Shown: positions 51,880 to 62,952 of the stretch, piece by piece
Numbering within the stretch: the first letter of the stretch is position 1
How the letters are laid out: each line of letters opens with the position of its first letter
NCBI GenBank assembly: GCA_016617855.1
Contig: JAECUM010001891.1
Coordinates: 59,743-123,742 of the forward strand
Source: Megalonaias nervosa
Taxonomy: Eukaryota > Mollusca > Bivalvia > Unionida > Unionidae
DNA length: 64,000 nucleotides
Reading direction: 5' to 3'
The notes under the pieces: generated by a model
Told to the model about the DNA's origin: nothing
The model's database searches: none
What the model saw: only the letters and a program-made list of their open reading frames with translations
Program-made: the position numbers and the translations under genes

Positions 51880-52210
51880 ATGTTAAAACGTTGTCCATCC
51901 ATCCTTTGTTAACCTTTGTTTGTCCAGCTCTTAACTTTGTGACAGCTGGAGAGATTTCATGCAACTATGCCATGTATATATTGTGGCAGTATGGTGTGGC
52001 ATGTACCATATACAGGCCCCCTGCCACTAGGTTAAGTTCACAGTAAGGCAAGGTAAAATGTAATTATGTGATTTCGTACATTTTTTTAAAGAATAACTGA
52101 AGATGTTTTCATGAAACTTTAACCAGTTTTATATCATAGTTAGAGATACCATAGCCATGATTTAAGTCTAAGTTAAGGTCACATGAAAATTATAAATCAG
52201 CATGCTCTGT
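51880..52210. repeat. interspersed repeat, second copy of the 3.0-3.35 kb repeat
   Basis: Shares CATCCATCCTTTGTTAAC, TTAACTTTGTGACAGCTGGA, GAGATTTCATG, TTTTCATGAAACTTTAACCA and GATACCATAGCCATG in the same order as 3020-3350. Confidence 0.45.
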
Positions 52211-54188
52211 CTATCTTTTTTAAAATAACTTTCCATACGGTCATAATGACACAAACTTTGGTTCCAAAGAACTCTTCATATGAACATAATTATGAAATGG
52301 GCTAACAATATGAGATGTGTTTCAATTGCTAAGAGCATCACTGAAAGTGAGACATGACAAATACAGTGCCATAAATTATTCATTTATCATCTGTCCTCCA
52401 TAAACGTATGAAGTGACAGTTGCCATAACAATAACATCTAAGGAAATGGCCACATTTGTGTCAAACATTCAAGGAGTATTTTTAGTCAGGTTCTGTTTTT
52501 CGACAGCTTTCATAGCAACCATTAAAACTCCTTAATAATCAGGTACAAAATAGGTTTTTTTTCAACTGGCAATATTTTAATTATAGAATTGGTGGAAATA
52601 TCTCTGAACCCAGTCTTACCTGCAAATTACTTTGTTTTTTTTTAAACTGTTACTGCAATGTAAGCTTAGTATTTCTTTTAAAGTCTGTTTTATTTACCCC
52701 CTCTAAAATTCACTTCATTATTTGGGAAAGGAGTTGAGATTTGTGACCTGTTTAAAATGCTTCCTTTTATACTTTCTTGTCAGTATGAGATTTACTTTGT
52801 AGATCTGTGTGCAGACAATCTGTCTATGCTAAAACTCCTGTTGAACTTCACTTATTAACATTAAACTTGCACTATGAATGAACTTGGGATGAGTATATGA
52901 TCATATAAATAAACAGGGCTCACCCTTTTATTCTTTGATTTTATTTTATGTTACAAACTACTGAACGTTTCCAAGTAAAAGTAAACCTATTCTCCTTGAA
53001 GATAAAAGATCAGATGTTACAATTCTTTCAAAGGATTATAACTAGAAGAGCAGTGCGTAGAGCTGTACATGGACACATCTCAATCTTGGTATTTCTTTCA
53101 GCATCAAAGGATCTGCTGGTCATTATAATCCAGTTCAACCATATACATCTGATTCCAGTGTTACCATCGTGTATCTTCCATACAGTCTTTCCCCGCTGAT
53201 ACAGAGCACAATGGTCTCAAACAGTTAAAAAGTCATGTTGTTTGAGGTAGGTTTTCTTCCAGTAACATTTGAGTTGCTGGTGGAGGTTTTGTCAGATTTC
53301 GTAGTCAGTCTGGAAATATAAACAATGACGGAACACATTATTTAAAAACAATAACTTTTTCGTTATATACATATGATTGTACCTGAAAGTAGATCACTGC
53401 TTTTTATGTATGACCCAATTATAACTATGTTCAGGTTGATTAGAAAAAAATCATCCATACCTGTTATATATGTACAATATATAGATAATGCCCAAGGAGC
53501 TAAAACTATTTGTAATTATTTATTAGTATAGATGAACATTTAAAAACTCAGAATAACTTAGTGTATGTACAACCTGTATTATTTTTTTTTCACGATGTGG
53601 CATGATTCATCAATCATTAGAGCTGTTAAAACATGTTTTTTACACAGTACTTGATCAGTGTTTGAATTGGGATTTTATTGGTATAGTTGTGGCATGTCGA
53701 ACATGTCACTTTTGTCTGCGATTTTACCAGTGCCAAAGGCAGTCTTTTATAGCAATCTGTTACTGCCCTATGATGAGTCATCATTTTTCTGTGTGTAGCA
53801 CAAAATTGTCCCAGATAATAATAAGCAATAAAGGACAAGGGGGAAGAAAAATCTTAGGTTTAACCTTCAACTTTGGTTAGCAAAATGACACTTGATCACT
53901 TTTTTAAAAAAAATTATCGTTCATGCCTTTGCTTATATAATTTCATTAAACTGAGATTAAGGGACATTTCAGTAGAGTGACTCTAAATGCACCAGAATAT
54001 TATTCTTCATGCAGAGCGTAATAATTTTTATATTTAAGTAAATAAAAGAATGGACTTGTCCAGACATTTCTAAATTCTTGATTATCTCCTCAAAAACACA
54101 TCCTTCTCTAAGAAATGTTTAGTTGTGAAAATTGATTTGCATTTATTACAAGATTTTTTCTTAAATAAATATAAAAATTTGTCATTTA
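52211..54188. other. no gene seen
   Basis: AT-rich. The frames at 52948-53199 (83 codons) and 53602-53880 (92 codons) lack splice context and recognisable motifs. The 53602 frame contains C-x2-C/H words by chance, and its shadow on the other strand is as open. Confidence 0.4.
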
Positions 54189-57100
54189 GGGGCCATCCAT
54201 TTATTAATCTGGCAAAGCTTCACCCCTCCCCCCTCCCTGTACACAAGCGTACTTTTTTTACACACACCCAATTGCGTACGTACGCTTGACGCACTCACCC
54301 GCACGAATTCTATAGAACGGCCTATATTTAATCCACGCAGAAACGATCAAGGATTAATAATATTAACATGTTTAATAAAACAGATAGTCCACCGACGTTG
54401 AACGTCTGTCTGCATCAAAGAAATGAGCTGCGTAACTTTAAAAAGTTTGTGTAGTGTCCGCTAAAATTCAAACGCCGACTGAACCCAGTCGAACAGGTTA
54501 CGTATTTTAGGAATATCGTCAACAGGCGCAATGTCAGGCTGAAGCAGAGCAGCATTAGCTGCAGTCTGCTGGGCCGCCGTCTCAATATCAACAGCGTTGC
54601 TGACGTCATCATCCACCTTTTGATTGTTCTCACTGTCAGTAAACTCAGTAGTGTGAATGCGTTGATGTCGTTTTACACTGGCCTTCGACGAGTGATACAC
54701 TCCGGCCGCACACGGAACATGTGCGCTTGATAATTTCAGGTTGTGCAAGTGACGGACAGTGCATATCAAATGACGCGTTCAAAGGAACTTTCGATGATCC
54801 AAAAGCTAGCCGCTGAGCAAGTGAACTGTGTAGTACGCGTGCGTCAGATCCTTTACAGATTCTAGATCAGGAATGCTAAGACCAGCTGCAGAATGTTTCA
54901 GTACGACAGGTCCGGGCAGGAAACGTTCAGGAAAGTAATTTTTCTATGGGGTGCGCCATGGGCGACAGCAGCCGGAATCATCACACTTAATAATCTACAG
55001 AAAATATTGACTCTGCCAGAGTTGATGCGCGACTCATTTGACTTTTGGTTCACTGGGTGACTCACGCTCTACTGGGTCAATATATTCTGCATGGACATCA
55101 TGCTTATCTAATACGACTGCGGACCATACTTCTGCCAGTATTTTTCCTGCTTTCTCAAAGTTCTGCTTTTCCAACTCCTCGTCGATTGTTTTTCCTGATG
55201 CATTGAGATGTGACCCGTAGTGATCATGAGGTAGCACTAGTCCGGCTTGCTCTCGGCTCAGTGGAGCCATCCGGTGCTCAACTCTGTTGTAGGCTGAATA
55301 ATGCGGTGCGTAGGTGCCTGACAAATACACATCCAGATCCCAGTCAACAAATCTAGCGGCTGAAGCCTATAGAGGTTTGCGAAATCTTGGATTCTCGTCC
55401 GGTCCTCCATCACTCGCCACGACCACTATTGGTTTCACGCGACCATTAGCTGTGCACATCACTGGCTGGAAACTTGGAATTGAGCGCAGACGTTCCATAT
55501 CATGACCATGTGTACAAGATGTATTGCTGCCGTGTTTCATTGAGAACACTGCAATATACGTAGGATCGGATTATGTTACAGCATCGATTAACTTTCCTGG
55601 AGTCACGACACAGGCAGCATAGACAGATGAGATCAGTTTATGGCAAGAAGCGACAGCAAAGTCGTGATCTGGCAAACGCACTGTATACACGAGATGTATC
55701 AGAATAGGCGCCTGCTTCGTCGCTGCCGGGATTCCAATTGGCACTTTAGCCTTGTCGTCTTGGCTGAGGTAGAAGCACACGTCTACTCCAAACATAGAAC
55801 AGATTTCATCTAGGTATGACATAGATACAAACGCAAATGCTGCATCTTTGTGACGGTCGTGAGCGGTATTGGCAGTTCTTGTCAGTTTCACAGGTACGGT
55901 CTTTATGTGACGTTTGCCTTCCATAGAGTTGGATCGTCTTGGAAGAAGCCGCAGATACGTCGCCGACCTCGACAGATAATAGCTTTGTTTCGATAAGGTT
56001 TTATGTAGGTCATCTAGTGTCTTACACGATCGCAATTCATGTGACCAGCGCCGGTCGCTGGCAGCAGCACCAATCGACGCAGTATCAATAATTGCTTCGA
56101 GAAGATCCGGATTGTCGTCTGTGATGGCCGGTCTACCGCCTCTATCCCTTGTAAACTTTCGTAGTTTTTGCCCCAGATTCGGATGTTCTTCCGCTATATC
56201 TTCGAGAGTTCGTTTGAGTTTGAGACGGTGCTCACGCTGCCTTGTGGCCTTCAGGCGCAGCCGTTTAAATTTCAGTTTCTTTTGCTTCAGATTCAATTCA
56301 ACTGACTTCATTTTCTCCTTTTGTTCCTCTGTTATGAGGCCTGCATCTCTTAAATGTAGTAAAGCTAATAGCTGTTCTTGGGCTTCAGAGATGTCACGTT
56401 GAACACTGGTCTGTTGTGGAGTTTCTGCTGTTTTCGTGATCCTGGCGGTAGGTTCAGACATGGCTGAAGTCGACGGACTTTATGCAGCGTCGCCAGCCGA
56501 TATAGGTGGCAACACATCAGATGCAGCTGAAATCATGATTGTAGGTGCTAAAGCGTCAACGTTAGCATGAGAGGATATCTCAGGTACTTCAGGCTTCGAT
56601 ACAGTCGCCACTCGTGCCGGTGCTGGTATTTGCGCGCGTGACCAGAAAGACACAAGATTGCTTCTGCTCGCCAACGCTTTATTTGCTAGATTAGCAGTAA
56701 CATATTTATACGTAGTTTCATCACGCTTTATTTTATCCCATAACCGATTAGTTTCTTTTCGTTGTTCTTGTTTACTAGCTTGCTGCTTAGTTTTACACAC
56801 AGCTTTGTACAAACAGTTATACTTGACCGTATTATCCATCCTGACTGAATATTCAAAAACACTTTTATTACGATCTTAAAACACAATTATTAAACTCGGT
56901 GAACTAGTCTCTATATAATAAGTGCGTCGACTGAACATCTGTTGTACTAATAGTAGACCGATGTACAGACCAGTATTAGTACTAAAGTCGGGGCAGCAAC
57001 ATCAGCACGAACAGAGCACAGCGGCAGCTAAAATCTTGAGGCAGCGGCAGTCCGCAGTGAGTCCAGATTGAAGGATGTGTAATCCATGGGGCATGCCGCC

Positions 57101-57368
57101 AGACTGTGTCAGACTCGCTGCTGAGCTGCGTGATAGCTAGCAATCAGGGGTACGGTGGCATACAAGTGACACCTCTCCCACAGTTCTACTTCTCCCGGTA
57201 GCTGTGGCTCATTTGAAGGCCAATGTAGACAAATTATTATCGAGGATTCACACACACACACCCCTTTCCTATGCATACGTACATTATCAGTAGACCCCCC
57301 CCCCATACGCAAGCGTATGCATTTGGGTTAACCCCCCTCCATGCGTACGTACTAAAATGGACGGCCCC
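54189..57368 (-). mobile_element. 3.18 kb DNA transposon, TTA target duplication
   Basis: The left end GGGGCCATCCATTTATTA and the right end, read inward on the minus strand, GGGGCCGTCCATTTTAGTAC, form imperfect inverted repeats of about 16 bp. TTA lies directly outside both ends (54186-54188, 57369-57371). Subterminal copies of GCGTACGTACGC and AAGCGTA mark both ends (54248-54290 and 57270-57350). The interior is rich in CpG, unlike the flanks. It carries one minus-strand coding region. TTA duplications occur in Harbinger-type elements, but the protein does not look like a Harbinger transposase to me, so the superfamily is left open. Confidence 0.85.
54461..56839 (-). pseudogene. transposase-like gene, one frame with eight internal stops
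   Basis: From ATG at 56839 to a final stop at 54461-54463 a single minus-strand frame of 793 codons stays aligned. It is interrupted by stops at 56480-56482, 55571-55573, 55367-55369, 55034-55036, 54995-54997, 54944-54946, 54806-54808 and 54779-54781, with no frameshift. Parts in order: a Lys/Arg-rich N-terminus (KQEQRKETNRLWDKIKRDET); a basic coiled coil (LKQKKLKFKRLRLKATRQRE); then YYLSRSATYLRLLPRRS; LSQDDKAKVPIG; PDHDFAVASCHKLISSVYAA; ASDGGPDENPRF; NRVEHRMAPLS, LPHDHYGSHL and DEELEKQNFEKAGKILAEVW; a Cys-rich KCDDSGCC; and a C2H2-like end (CAAGVYHSSKASVKRHQRIH) whose second Cys is Gly. Asp in SQDD, Asp in SDGG and Glu in DEELE could be a DDE triad; that is inference. Similar uncharacterised proteins are common in invertebrate genomes. 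It is the element's own gene, not a host gene. Confidence 0.75.
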
Positions 57369-57588
57369 TTATGCAATGGCAAATTCAACATGGTTTGTCA
57401 GGCAAAATATTTATAATGGAGAGAGATTGAGAAGAAAGAAGTGTCAGTTTGATGATTATCACTATATATGTTAAGGTTTTTCTTGAAATTTTTTTTTCTC
57501 TCCAGAATTAACCTAGATTGTCACTAATAATCTAATTCTATTTGCGATGTCGCCAATAATATGAATTTAAGCAAAGAATCTCAAACTA

Positions 57589-57590
<2 letters not shown>

Positions 57591-57630
<40 letters not shown>

Positions 57631-57935
57631 TTTTAAGGTAACTTTAATAATTTTTCAGTCATATCGCAACGATGTCTGCAGCGTGGCAGTTTATGGTAAT
57701 GTCTAGCATTGGGGCATCATGCCGCAGACATGTAGCATCATGTCTCACCCAGTCACATTATCCTGACACCAGGACGACCAGACCTAACACTAACCTCAAT
57801 GCTGCATGCCTAGCAAGGCATCTGCTAGTAGCGTTTTTATAATCTTTGGTATGACTCGGCCGGGGTTCCATCCCGCGGCCTCTCGCATCCGAGGCGGACG
57901 CTCTAACCACTTAGGCCACCGGAGTGGTCAGAATC
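57591..57935 (-). mobile_element. tRNA-derived SINE with (CA)n tail, near full length
   Basis: On the minus strand: GACCACTCCGGTGGCCTAAG, TGGTTAGAGCGTCCGCCTCG, B-box region GGATGGAACCCCGGC, body with GATGCTACATGTCTGCGGCA, TAAACTGCCACGCTGCAGAC and ATATGACTGAAAAATTATTA, and a (CA)19 tail seen as (GT)n at 57591-57628 on the + strand. The tRNA head keeps high CpG, which suggests a young copy. Same family as 26695-27057 and 11375-11523. Confidence 0.9.
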
Positions 57936-57944
57936 CAATACAAC

Positions 57945-58070
57945 CGAGAAAATGTCAATTTATTTATTCAGAATGTCAATACAACGGAATAAATGTCTAT
58001 TTATTCAGAATGTCAGTACAACAGAATAAATGTCTATTCAGAATGTCAATACAACGGAATAAATAAATAA
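57945..58070. repeat. minisatellite, 28-37 bp unit, four copies
   Basis: Copies of CAGAATGTCAATACAACGGA then ATAAATGTCTATTTATT. It starts about ten bases from the head end of the adjacent SINE. Confidence 0.9.
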
Positions 58071-58533
58071 ACATTTGACCAGAATGAAAGTAAAAATAAG
58101 AATGAATGAACAAAAAAGAATGTACTAGAGATGAATAAGATAATTATGAAATATATGAATGCAATTAGGAAACAAATACGACAAAAATAAGCACAGTTGA
58201 TTGGTGACGTGCATTTTTTACACGAATGACATGAATAACTTTTGAATTTGGTATTTCCGCTCGATAGAGCAATAAGTAATCGTGTTAGATTGCCACCTTC
58301 AGATGTACACAATAAACTTCTAACATGGTGGGCAAACCACTAATTTCATCTAATTAGAGGTCTTGAGACAATAAAGCAAGTCTTCATTTTAAGCTGCATC
58401 AGGTGTTTATCCTTTCGTCTTTTTTGTACACACTGCAGTTTAAAATAGTGATAAGACTTAATGTGTGCATCTGCTTGATTGAAACCGGCCGTAAGATGTA
58501 ATTGGGACAAGATGTTGCCTAATAACATTATGC
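58071..58533. other. no gene seen
   Basis: AT-rich DNA, nothing recognised; the 88-codon minus frame at 58046-58312 is low complexity. Confidence 0.4.
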
Positions 58534-58534
58534 A

Positions 58535-58609
<75 letters not shown>

Positions 58610-58624
58610 TGTGTGTGTGTGTGT
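58534..58624. repeat. compound (CT)n(TA)n(GT)n microsatellite
   Basis: About ten CT units, 26 TA units, then GAATGTGTGTGTGTGTG. Confidence 0.97.
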
Positions 58625-58899
58625 TCAAGGTTAATCACAATAAAATTGCCTAGAATGAATCGTTTTGTTGCATGGTGCATGAACGTGTTTAATGTTAATA
58701 CATACGTTATAGACAGTATCTATGAAATGATATGTTTAGTAAAGAAGATAAAGAAAACAGGAGCAAGCGGTATTGACAAAATGTGTTCCCAGATTATGTC
58801 CTGAAAGTAAGTTGACATTAGGAGATGTTGCTACCGGCTGAGATGTATAGTAATGATTTGTAAATGGCACCAGTTACGTCACGCTGAGAACGGTAACAA

Positions 58900-58930
58900 C
58901 TATTTTGGCTTCCTGGCGGTGCAGCAGTCG
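58900..58930 (-). CDS. candidate terminal exon, minus strand
   Basis: On the minus strand an acceptor TTTTAAACAG is followed by sequence that continues the frame of 59242-59341 as GDCCTARKPK and a TAG at 58900-58902. Phase fits exactly. The pyrimidine tract is poor. Support is only the joined frame. Confidence 0.2.
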
Positions 58931-59241
58931 CTGTTTAAAATCATAATGAAATGAATCGTAATCATACAACTATTTCAAGTTCCTAAATCCAAAAACTAAT
59001 TCGATGTGATTAATAAGTTAATAATTGTATTATTTCCACTTTATAACAAACTGTTTTTTCCCTAAAATTTGACCAAACTTGGCATTTGATCTCCACAAAA
59101 TAAAAACTTATTCAAGTTTAACTGTTTGTGCAATAAAACCTGAAGAACACGAGATAGCCTGCTTAAATTAAATCAATAAATTTCTCTCGTAACGTTTGGT
59201 CCCCACATAGCCACAATCACTCCAATGAAGTGTTGACTTAC

Positions 59242-59341
59242 CCTCCACTAGGAGTTGTCCTCTCCTTGAAATCGGTCACTGACCATGGTTTCCACGACGA
59301 CTTGTATACTGGATTGATGTCTGACAAGGAACAACGGCTGC
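59242..59341 (-). CDS. candidate coding exon, minus strand, unassigned
   Basis: A 100 nt open segment reads GSRCSLSDINPVYKSSWKPW, then SVTDFKERTTPSGG, and ends at a perfect donor GGAGG|GTAAGT (59242/59241). The 5' side is a TTAG directly after a (TA)n run, a poor acceptor. The peptide has two Trp and a normal-looking composition. No family recognised. Joined with 58930-58900 it gives a clean C-terminus. It may be an exon of a gene that continues to the right, or chance. Confidence 0.25.

Positions 59342-59344
<3 letters not shown>

Positions 59345-59395
<51 letters not shown>
59345..59395. repeat. (TA)n microsatellite
   Basis: About 25 TA units. Tyr-Ile runs in overlapping frames come from this repeat. 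Confidence 0.97.
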
Positions 59396-59398
<3 letters not shown>

Positions 59399-60651
59399 CA
59401 GTTGAACGCAAAAATCAGATGATGTATGTAGGAATTCATATATGCCTTCCAAACTGAAGTTGTCCAACTCCAGAGGATTTATGTTAATCGTGCCAACGTG
59501 GCTTTGTCGAAAAAGTCGAAGTCCAAGAGCTAACAAATGTGCACTTAACTTTGTAACAAAACTGAAGCATTGCTGCGGTGGCGAGAAAATCTAATAAGGT
59601 CATCTAAATATGGATACAGATATGTTTTCAAAATTTTGGGGTGGTATTTGAGCATAGCCGCTAAACAATCTTCTAGGAATGGATGGAAAAGTGATTTTGA
59701 AAACACTTATCTTTAAAACACGTAGAGTATTACAAATTATAAAGGACCAATAATCGCAAGCTTTAAAACATAATTGGAGTGCGTTCCATAATGTACAAAA
59801 GACATGTTTTCGTAACGTAAAATTGAATAGATTTTGCATAATTCGCAAAAATTGGTATTTAAATTGATGATTACTTGTAGTTTGTAATGCATTATTTTGG
59901 TGTGTAGTAAATCATTTTTCTGACGCTTGGTTAACCATACGCATTCCTTGCCTTGAAGGTTGAGTGCAAGGTGTTGATGTAATATCAATCCAATTAACAA
60001 GCAATGATTCAAATAAAAATTTAATCAATAAATCAATCATTATCCTCATTTTCACGAACGATAGTAAAAAATAAAAATTCAAATCCATACCTGGTACTTT
60101 CGATGTAACGTCATCCGATATCCAAACGGAATCCTGATTAAAGCTTTTAAAAAAATGGAAAAGTAGGTAATTTGAAAGAATTCTGAAAAATCAAGTTAAT
60201 GGGAAATAGAGTATAAGAAAACTGCATGAGTGTTTATGGAATTTATTGAGACTTCTTGAATCCCCAAAATGTAAACTTTTGTCATTTGTTTGCCAATATT
60301 TAACAAATAGTTTTGCGCCCTACTATATGTAGGTCATTATTGTTTATTTTTGTATAATACTGTTTACTTTCAGACAAATGAACCATTTTAGAGAAGTAAA
60401 ATGTCCTCGAGTGAAGTTTAGTAGCCGTAAGTACGAACAAGGATTTGAACAGGAACAATGCTATACAACTGACGCAAGTAGACGAAAAGGTTAAAGAGAT
60501 AGCTCGAGTTATGGGTGGCTTGTAAGCAAAACGTTTGGTCCATTTTTTTAAAAATCGTTTTTAAACACTTATTAGAAGTACACTGAAAGAATAGCAATGT
60601 GATAATGATTTAGTCTCATATGATTAACATTACGGAAATATTTATTTATTT
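59396..60651. other. no gene assigned
   Basis: Minus frames at 59342-59536 (…GTININPLELDNFSLEGIYE…) and 59737-60012 (91 codons) are not recognised and not joined by clear splice sites. The rest is AT-rich. Confidence 0.35.
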
Positions 60652-60801
60652 CACTATGTAACATAATTTTTGTTCCTGGGTAGTAAGTGTTATTTCATGA
60701 TTGCTTATGCCTAAAAAGTATAGAAAATGGCTATTATTCCCCACAAACTTTGCTTTTGTGACCAGGACAGTGATATTTTGAAATGTACATATTTCCAATG
60801 A
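60652..60801 (+). repeat. left terminal inverted repeat of the 60.65-63.10 kb transposon
   Basis: Pairs with 62950-63096. It differs from the right arm by small indels in A/T runs and a few substitutions. Confidence 0.9.
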
Positions 60802-60913
60802 GAAAACGGGCGAATTTGTGTCTTTTCATTCACATAAAGTCAGAAAAAACAACATATGAATCAAAATCGACATGTACTTATACTAAAGTAGTACAAAAAT
60901 GACCACAAAAGAT

Positions 60914-62738
60914 TTAGAAGTGAGTAGTTTTTCGAGATTTAGGATTATACTGTAAATCGCTTTCACGAATCAGCCCCCAAATGTAGTCTCCCATCATGTT
61001 CTCGTTATACTGTCCTTCGTAGCGGCGTTCAAACTCCAGTATATCCTGGTGGAAGCGCTCGCCTTGCTCCTCCGAGTACGCTCACATGTTCTTGAATTAG
61101 TCAAGAGAGCATCAAGGATATGGACCTTGAGGGACATCCTGCAGCCCATTGTGCCGTAGTTCTTCACCAGAGTCTCAACCAGCTAAACATAGTTTTAGGC
61201 CTTGAGATTGCCCAGGACGTCCCAAACCATTGCGATAAAGCTGTTCCAAGCCGCTTTCTACTTACTAGTGAGCTTATTGGGGAATTCATTGCACCCCAGG
61301 ATCTTCTTTATCTGTGGTCCGAAGAAGACACCGGCTTTGACCTTTGCCTCAGACAGCTTAGGGAAGAAGTCTTGAAGGTACTTGAAGGCTGCCGACTCCT
61401 TATCTAGAGCTCTGACAAATTGTTTCACAAGGCCCATTTTGATGTGCAGTGGTAGCATCAGCACCTTCCGGGGGTCCACCAGTGGCTCCCACTTGACGTT
61501 GTTCCTCCCCACAGAACTCGGTCCGTTGTGGCCAGTCCTGCCTGTGACAGTGCGCCTTGATGTCCTGCTGTCCCAAAGGCAAAGATAGCAGGGAAACTTG
61601 GTAAAACCGCTTTGGAGACCCATCAGGAATGCTACCATTTTGAAGTCTCCGATGACCTCCGAGCCGTACTCATCATACTTCAAGGCGTCCAGCAAGATCT
61701 TCATGCTGTTGTAATCTTCTTTGAGGTGCACCGAGTGAGCCAGGGGAAGAGACGGGTACTTGTTCCCATTATGGAGCAGCACGGTTTTGAGGCTCCTGGA
61801 TGAGCTGTCAGTGAAGAGGCGCCACTCATTCTGGTTACAGGCGATTCCGATTGCCTCGAACAGACTGGTCACATTGTGGCAGAAGCAGAGCCCATCTTGA
61901 CAGGTGAAGCAGCTTGAAAAAGATTGGTGAAGCTTCCTCTGATCTGCGACTTGCACACTTTCATCCAACAAGTTCCACTGCTTGAGCCTAGACGTGAAAA
62001 TCTCGGCATTGGACTTGGTGAGACCAAGATCTCTGATCAAGTCTTTGATGTCTTTTTGGTTGTGGTAGTATGGGTTTCTCTCCTCAGCTCCACCTCTGAA
62101 ATAGTCATCTGGATCTACAACGTCTTCCTCTCTCTCTGACTTGCTGCTCTCTTCTAAAGACGGTTGCTCTCTCTCTGGAGGAGTGGGTACGGGGAGCTCA
62201 GGGCAGTGTGGCACCAGGGCGAAGGATGAAGGAAGGCCCGGATACGTGATTCTTGCCAGTCCGACGTTTGGAAGGGTCCACCATGCAGAAGTAGCAGTTG
62301 CTTGAGTGGTCAGTGGGTTCCCGCCAAATTCTTTGGATAGCGAACTTCATGGCTCTCTTTTCCCCTCTGTACCATCCTACAAAAATACATTTATTTCACC
62401 CATGACTAATGTGTAACAGATTCTCGCAACATTTTTCATATATGATATATTTTTCAATAACATTAAAAATTGTTAAACATTTTAAAATTAAAAACATTTA
62501 CAATTTTAAAAATTTAAAAAAATTTTATAACATAAAATTCCGAGCTACAATTGTCCATCTTACCTTCCAGAGGTTTTTTTTTTTTTTTTTGCAGTGCTCG
62601 CCCGTGAAATGAGGTGCCCAGGGTTTGCCTTGATCCCCGACAGGCATGCCGAATATGCCTTGTAGGCTTCACACATCTTAGCAGATGCTTCCACGGAGTA
62701 CTTTTTCGCTCTTGTCTTGATAAAATGACCTCAGACAT
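60914..62738 (-). pseudogene. transposon gene, two exons, broken (putative transposase)
   Basis: Minus strand. Exon 1: ATG at 62738 to 62564, then GTAAGA. Intron 187 bp (62563-62377) ends TTTTTGTAG. Exon 2: 62376 to TAA at 60914-60916. The intact core, 62214-61258, is open for 318 codons and includes RLKQWNLLDESVQ, SCFTCQDGLCFCHNV, NEWRLFTDSSSRSLKTVLLH, NGNKYPSLPLAHSVHLKEDY, VIGDFKMVAFLMGLQSGFTK, CYLCLWDSRTS, VDPRKVLMLPLHIKMGLVKQ and FGPQIKKIL. Downstream comes MGCRMSLKVHIL, then EEQGERFHQDILEFERRYEG and MMGDYIWGLIRESD. Frameshifts near 62650, 62240 and 61105 and stops at 61258, about 61190 and nearby kill the gene. An A-run near 62578 disturbs exon 1. Proteins of this type occur in many copies in invertebrates. 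Asp in RLFTDSS, Asp in VIGDFK and Glu in GERFHQD may be catalytic (inference). Confidence 0.8.
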
Positions 62739-62867
62739 AACAAAATGCGTCTGCCGGATGCTTTCAGCCTCTTGATATCATCTCAGAAAAATGCAGATAT
62801 ATATCCACTTATGCAGCTGGAACTAAACTGAATTGGTGGGCTTAAGGCCCCTGTATTCATACAACTA

Positions 62868-62952
62868 TTTTTATAATACTGGAAAGTTCTAGAAAGTTCT
62901 AGAAGTTACTCCAAGTTTACTCAGTACTGAATCTATCTGGAATGTTCTGGAA
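62868..62952 (-). promoter_or_regulatory. heat-shock-element arrays plus TATA box of the transposon gene
   Basis: Reading the + strand, GAA/TTC triplets alternate at an exact 5 bp spacing: GAA 62882, TTC 62887, GAA 62892, TTC 62897, GAA 62902 (five units), and again GAA 62940, TTC 62945, GAA 62950 (three units). Heat-shock factor binds arrays of three or more alternating nGAAn units. On the minus strand TATAAAAA follows at 62875-62868, seven bases from the proximal array, and the gene's ATG is about 130 bp further on. The layout is that of an animal heat-shock promoter. Confidence 0.75.

Noticed and set aside
53602..53880. 92-codon frame with several Cys and His
   Set aside because: The opposite strand is equally open, metal-binding spacing is irregular and there are no splice sites that fit.
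56112..56402. 96-codon plus-strand frame
   Set aside because: Shadow of the transposase-like coding region on the other strand.
57861..57935. tRNA gene on the minus strand
   Set aside because: A and B box-like words are present, but the cloverleaf is imperfect and the sequence continues into a SINE body with a CA tail.
61120..62139. Plus-strand frames of 63-95 codons
   Set aside because: Shadows of the transposon gene on the minus strand.
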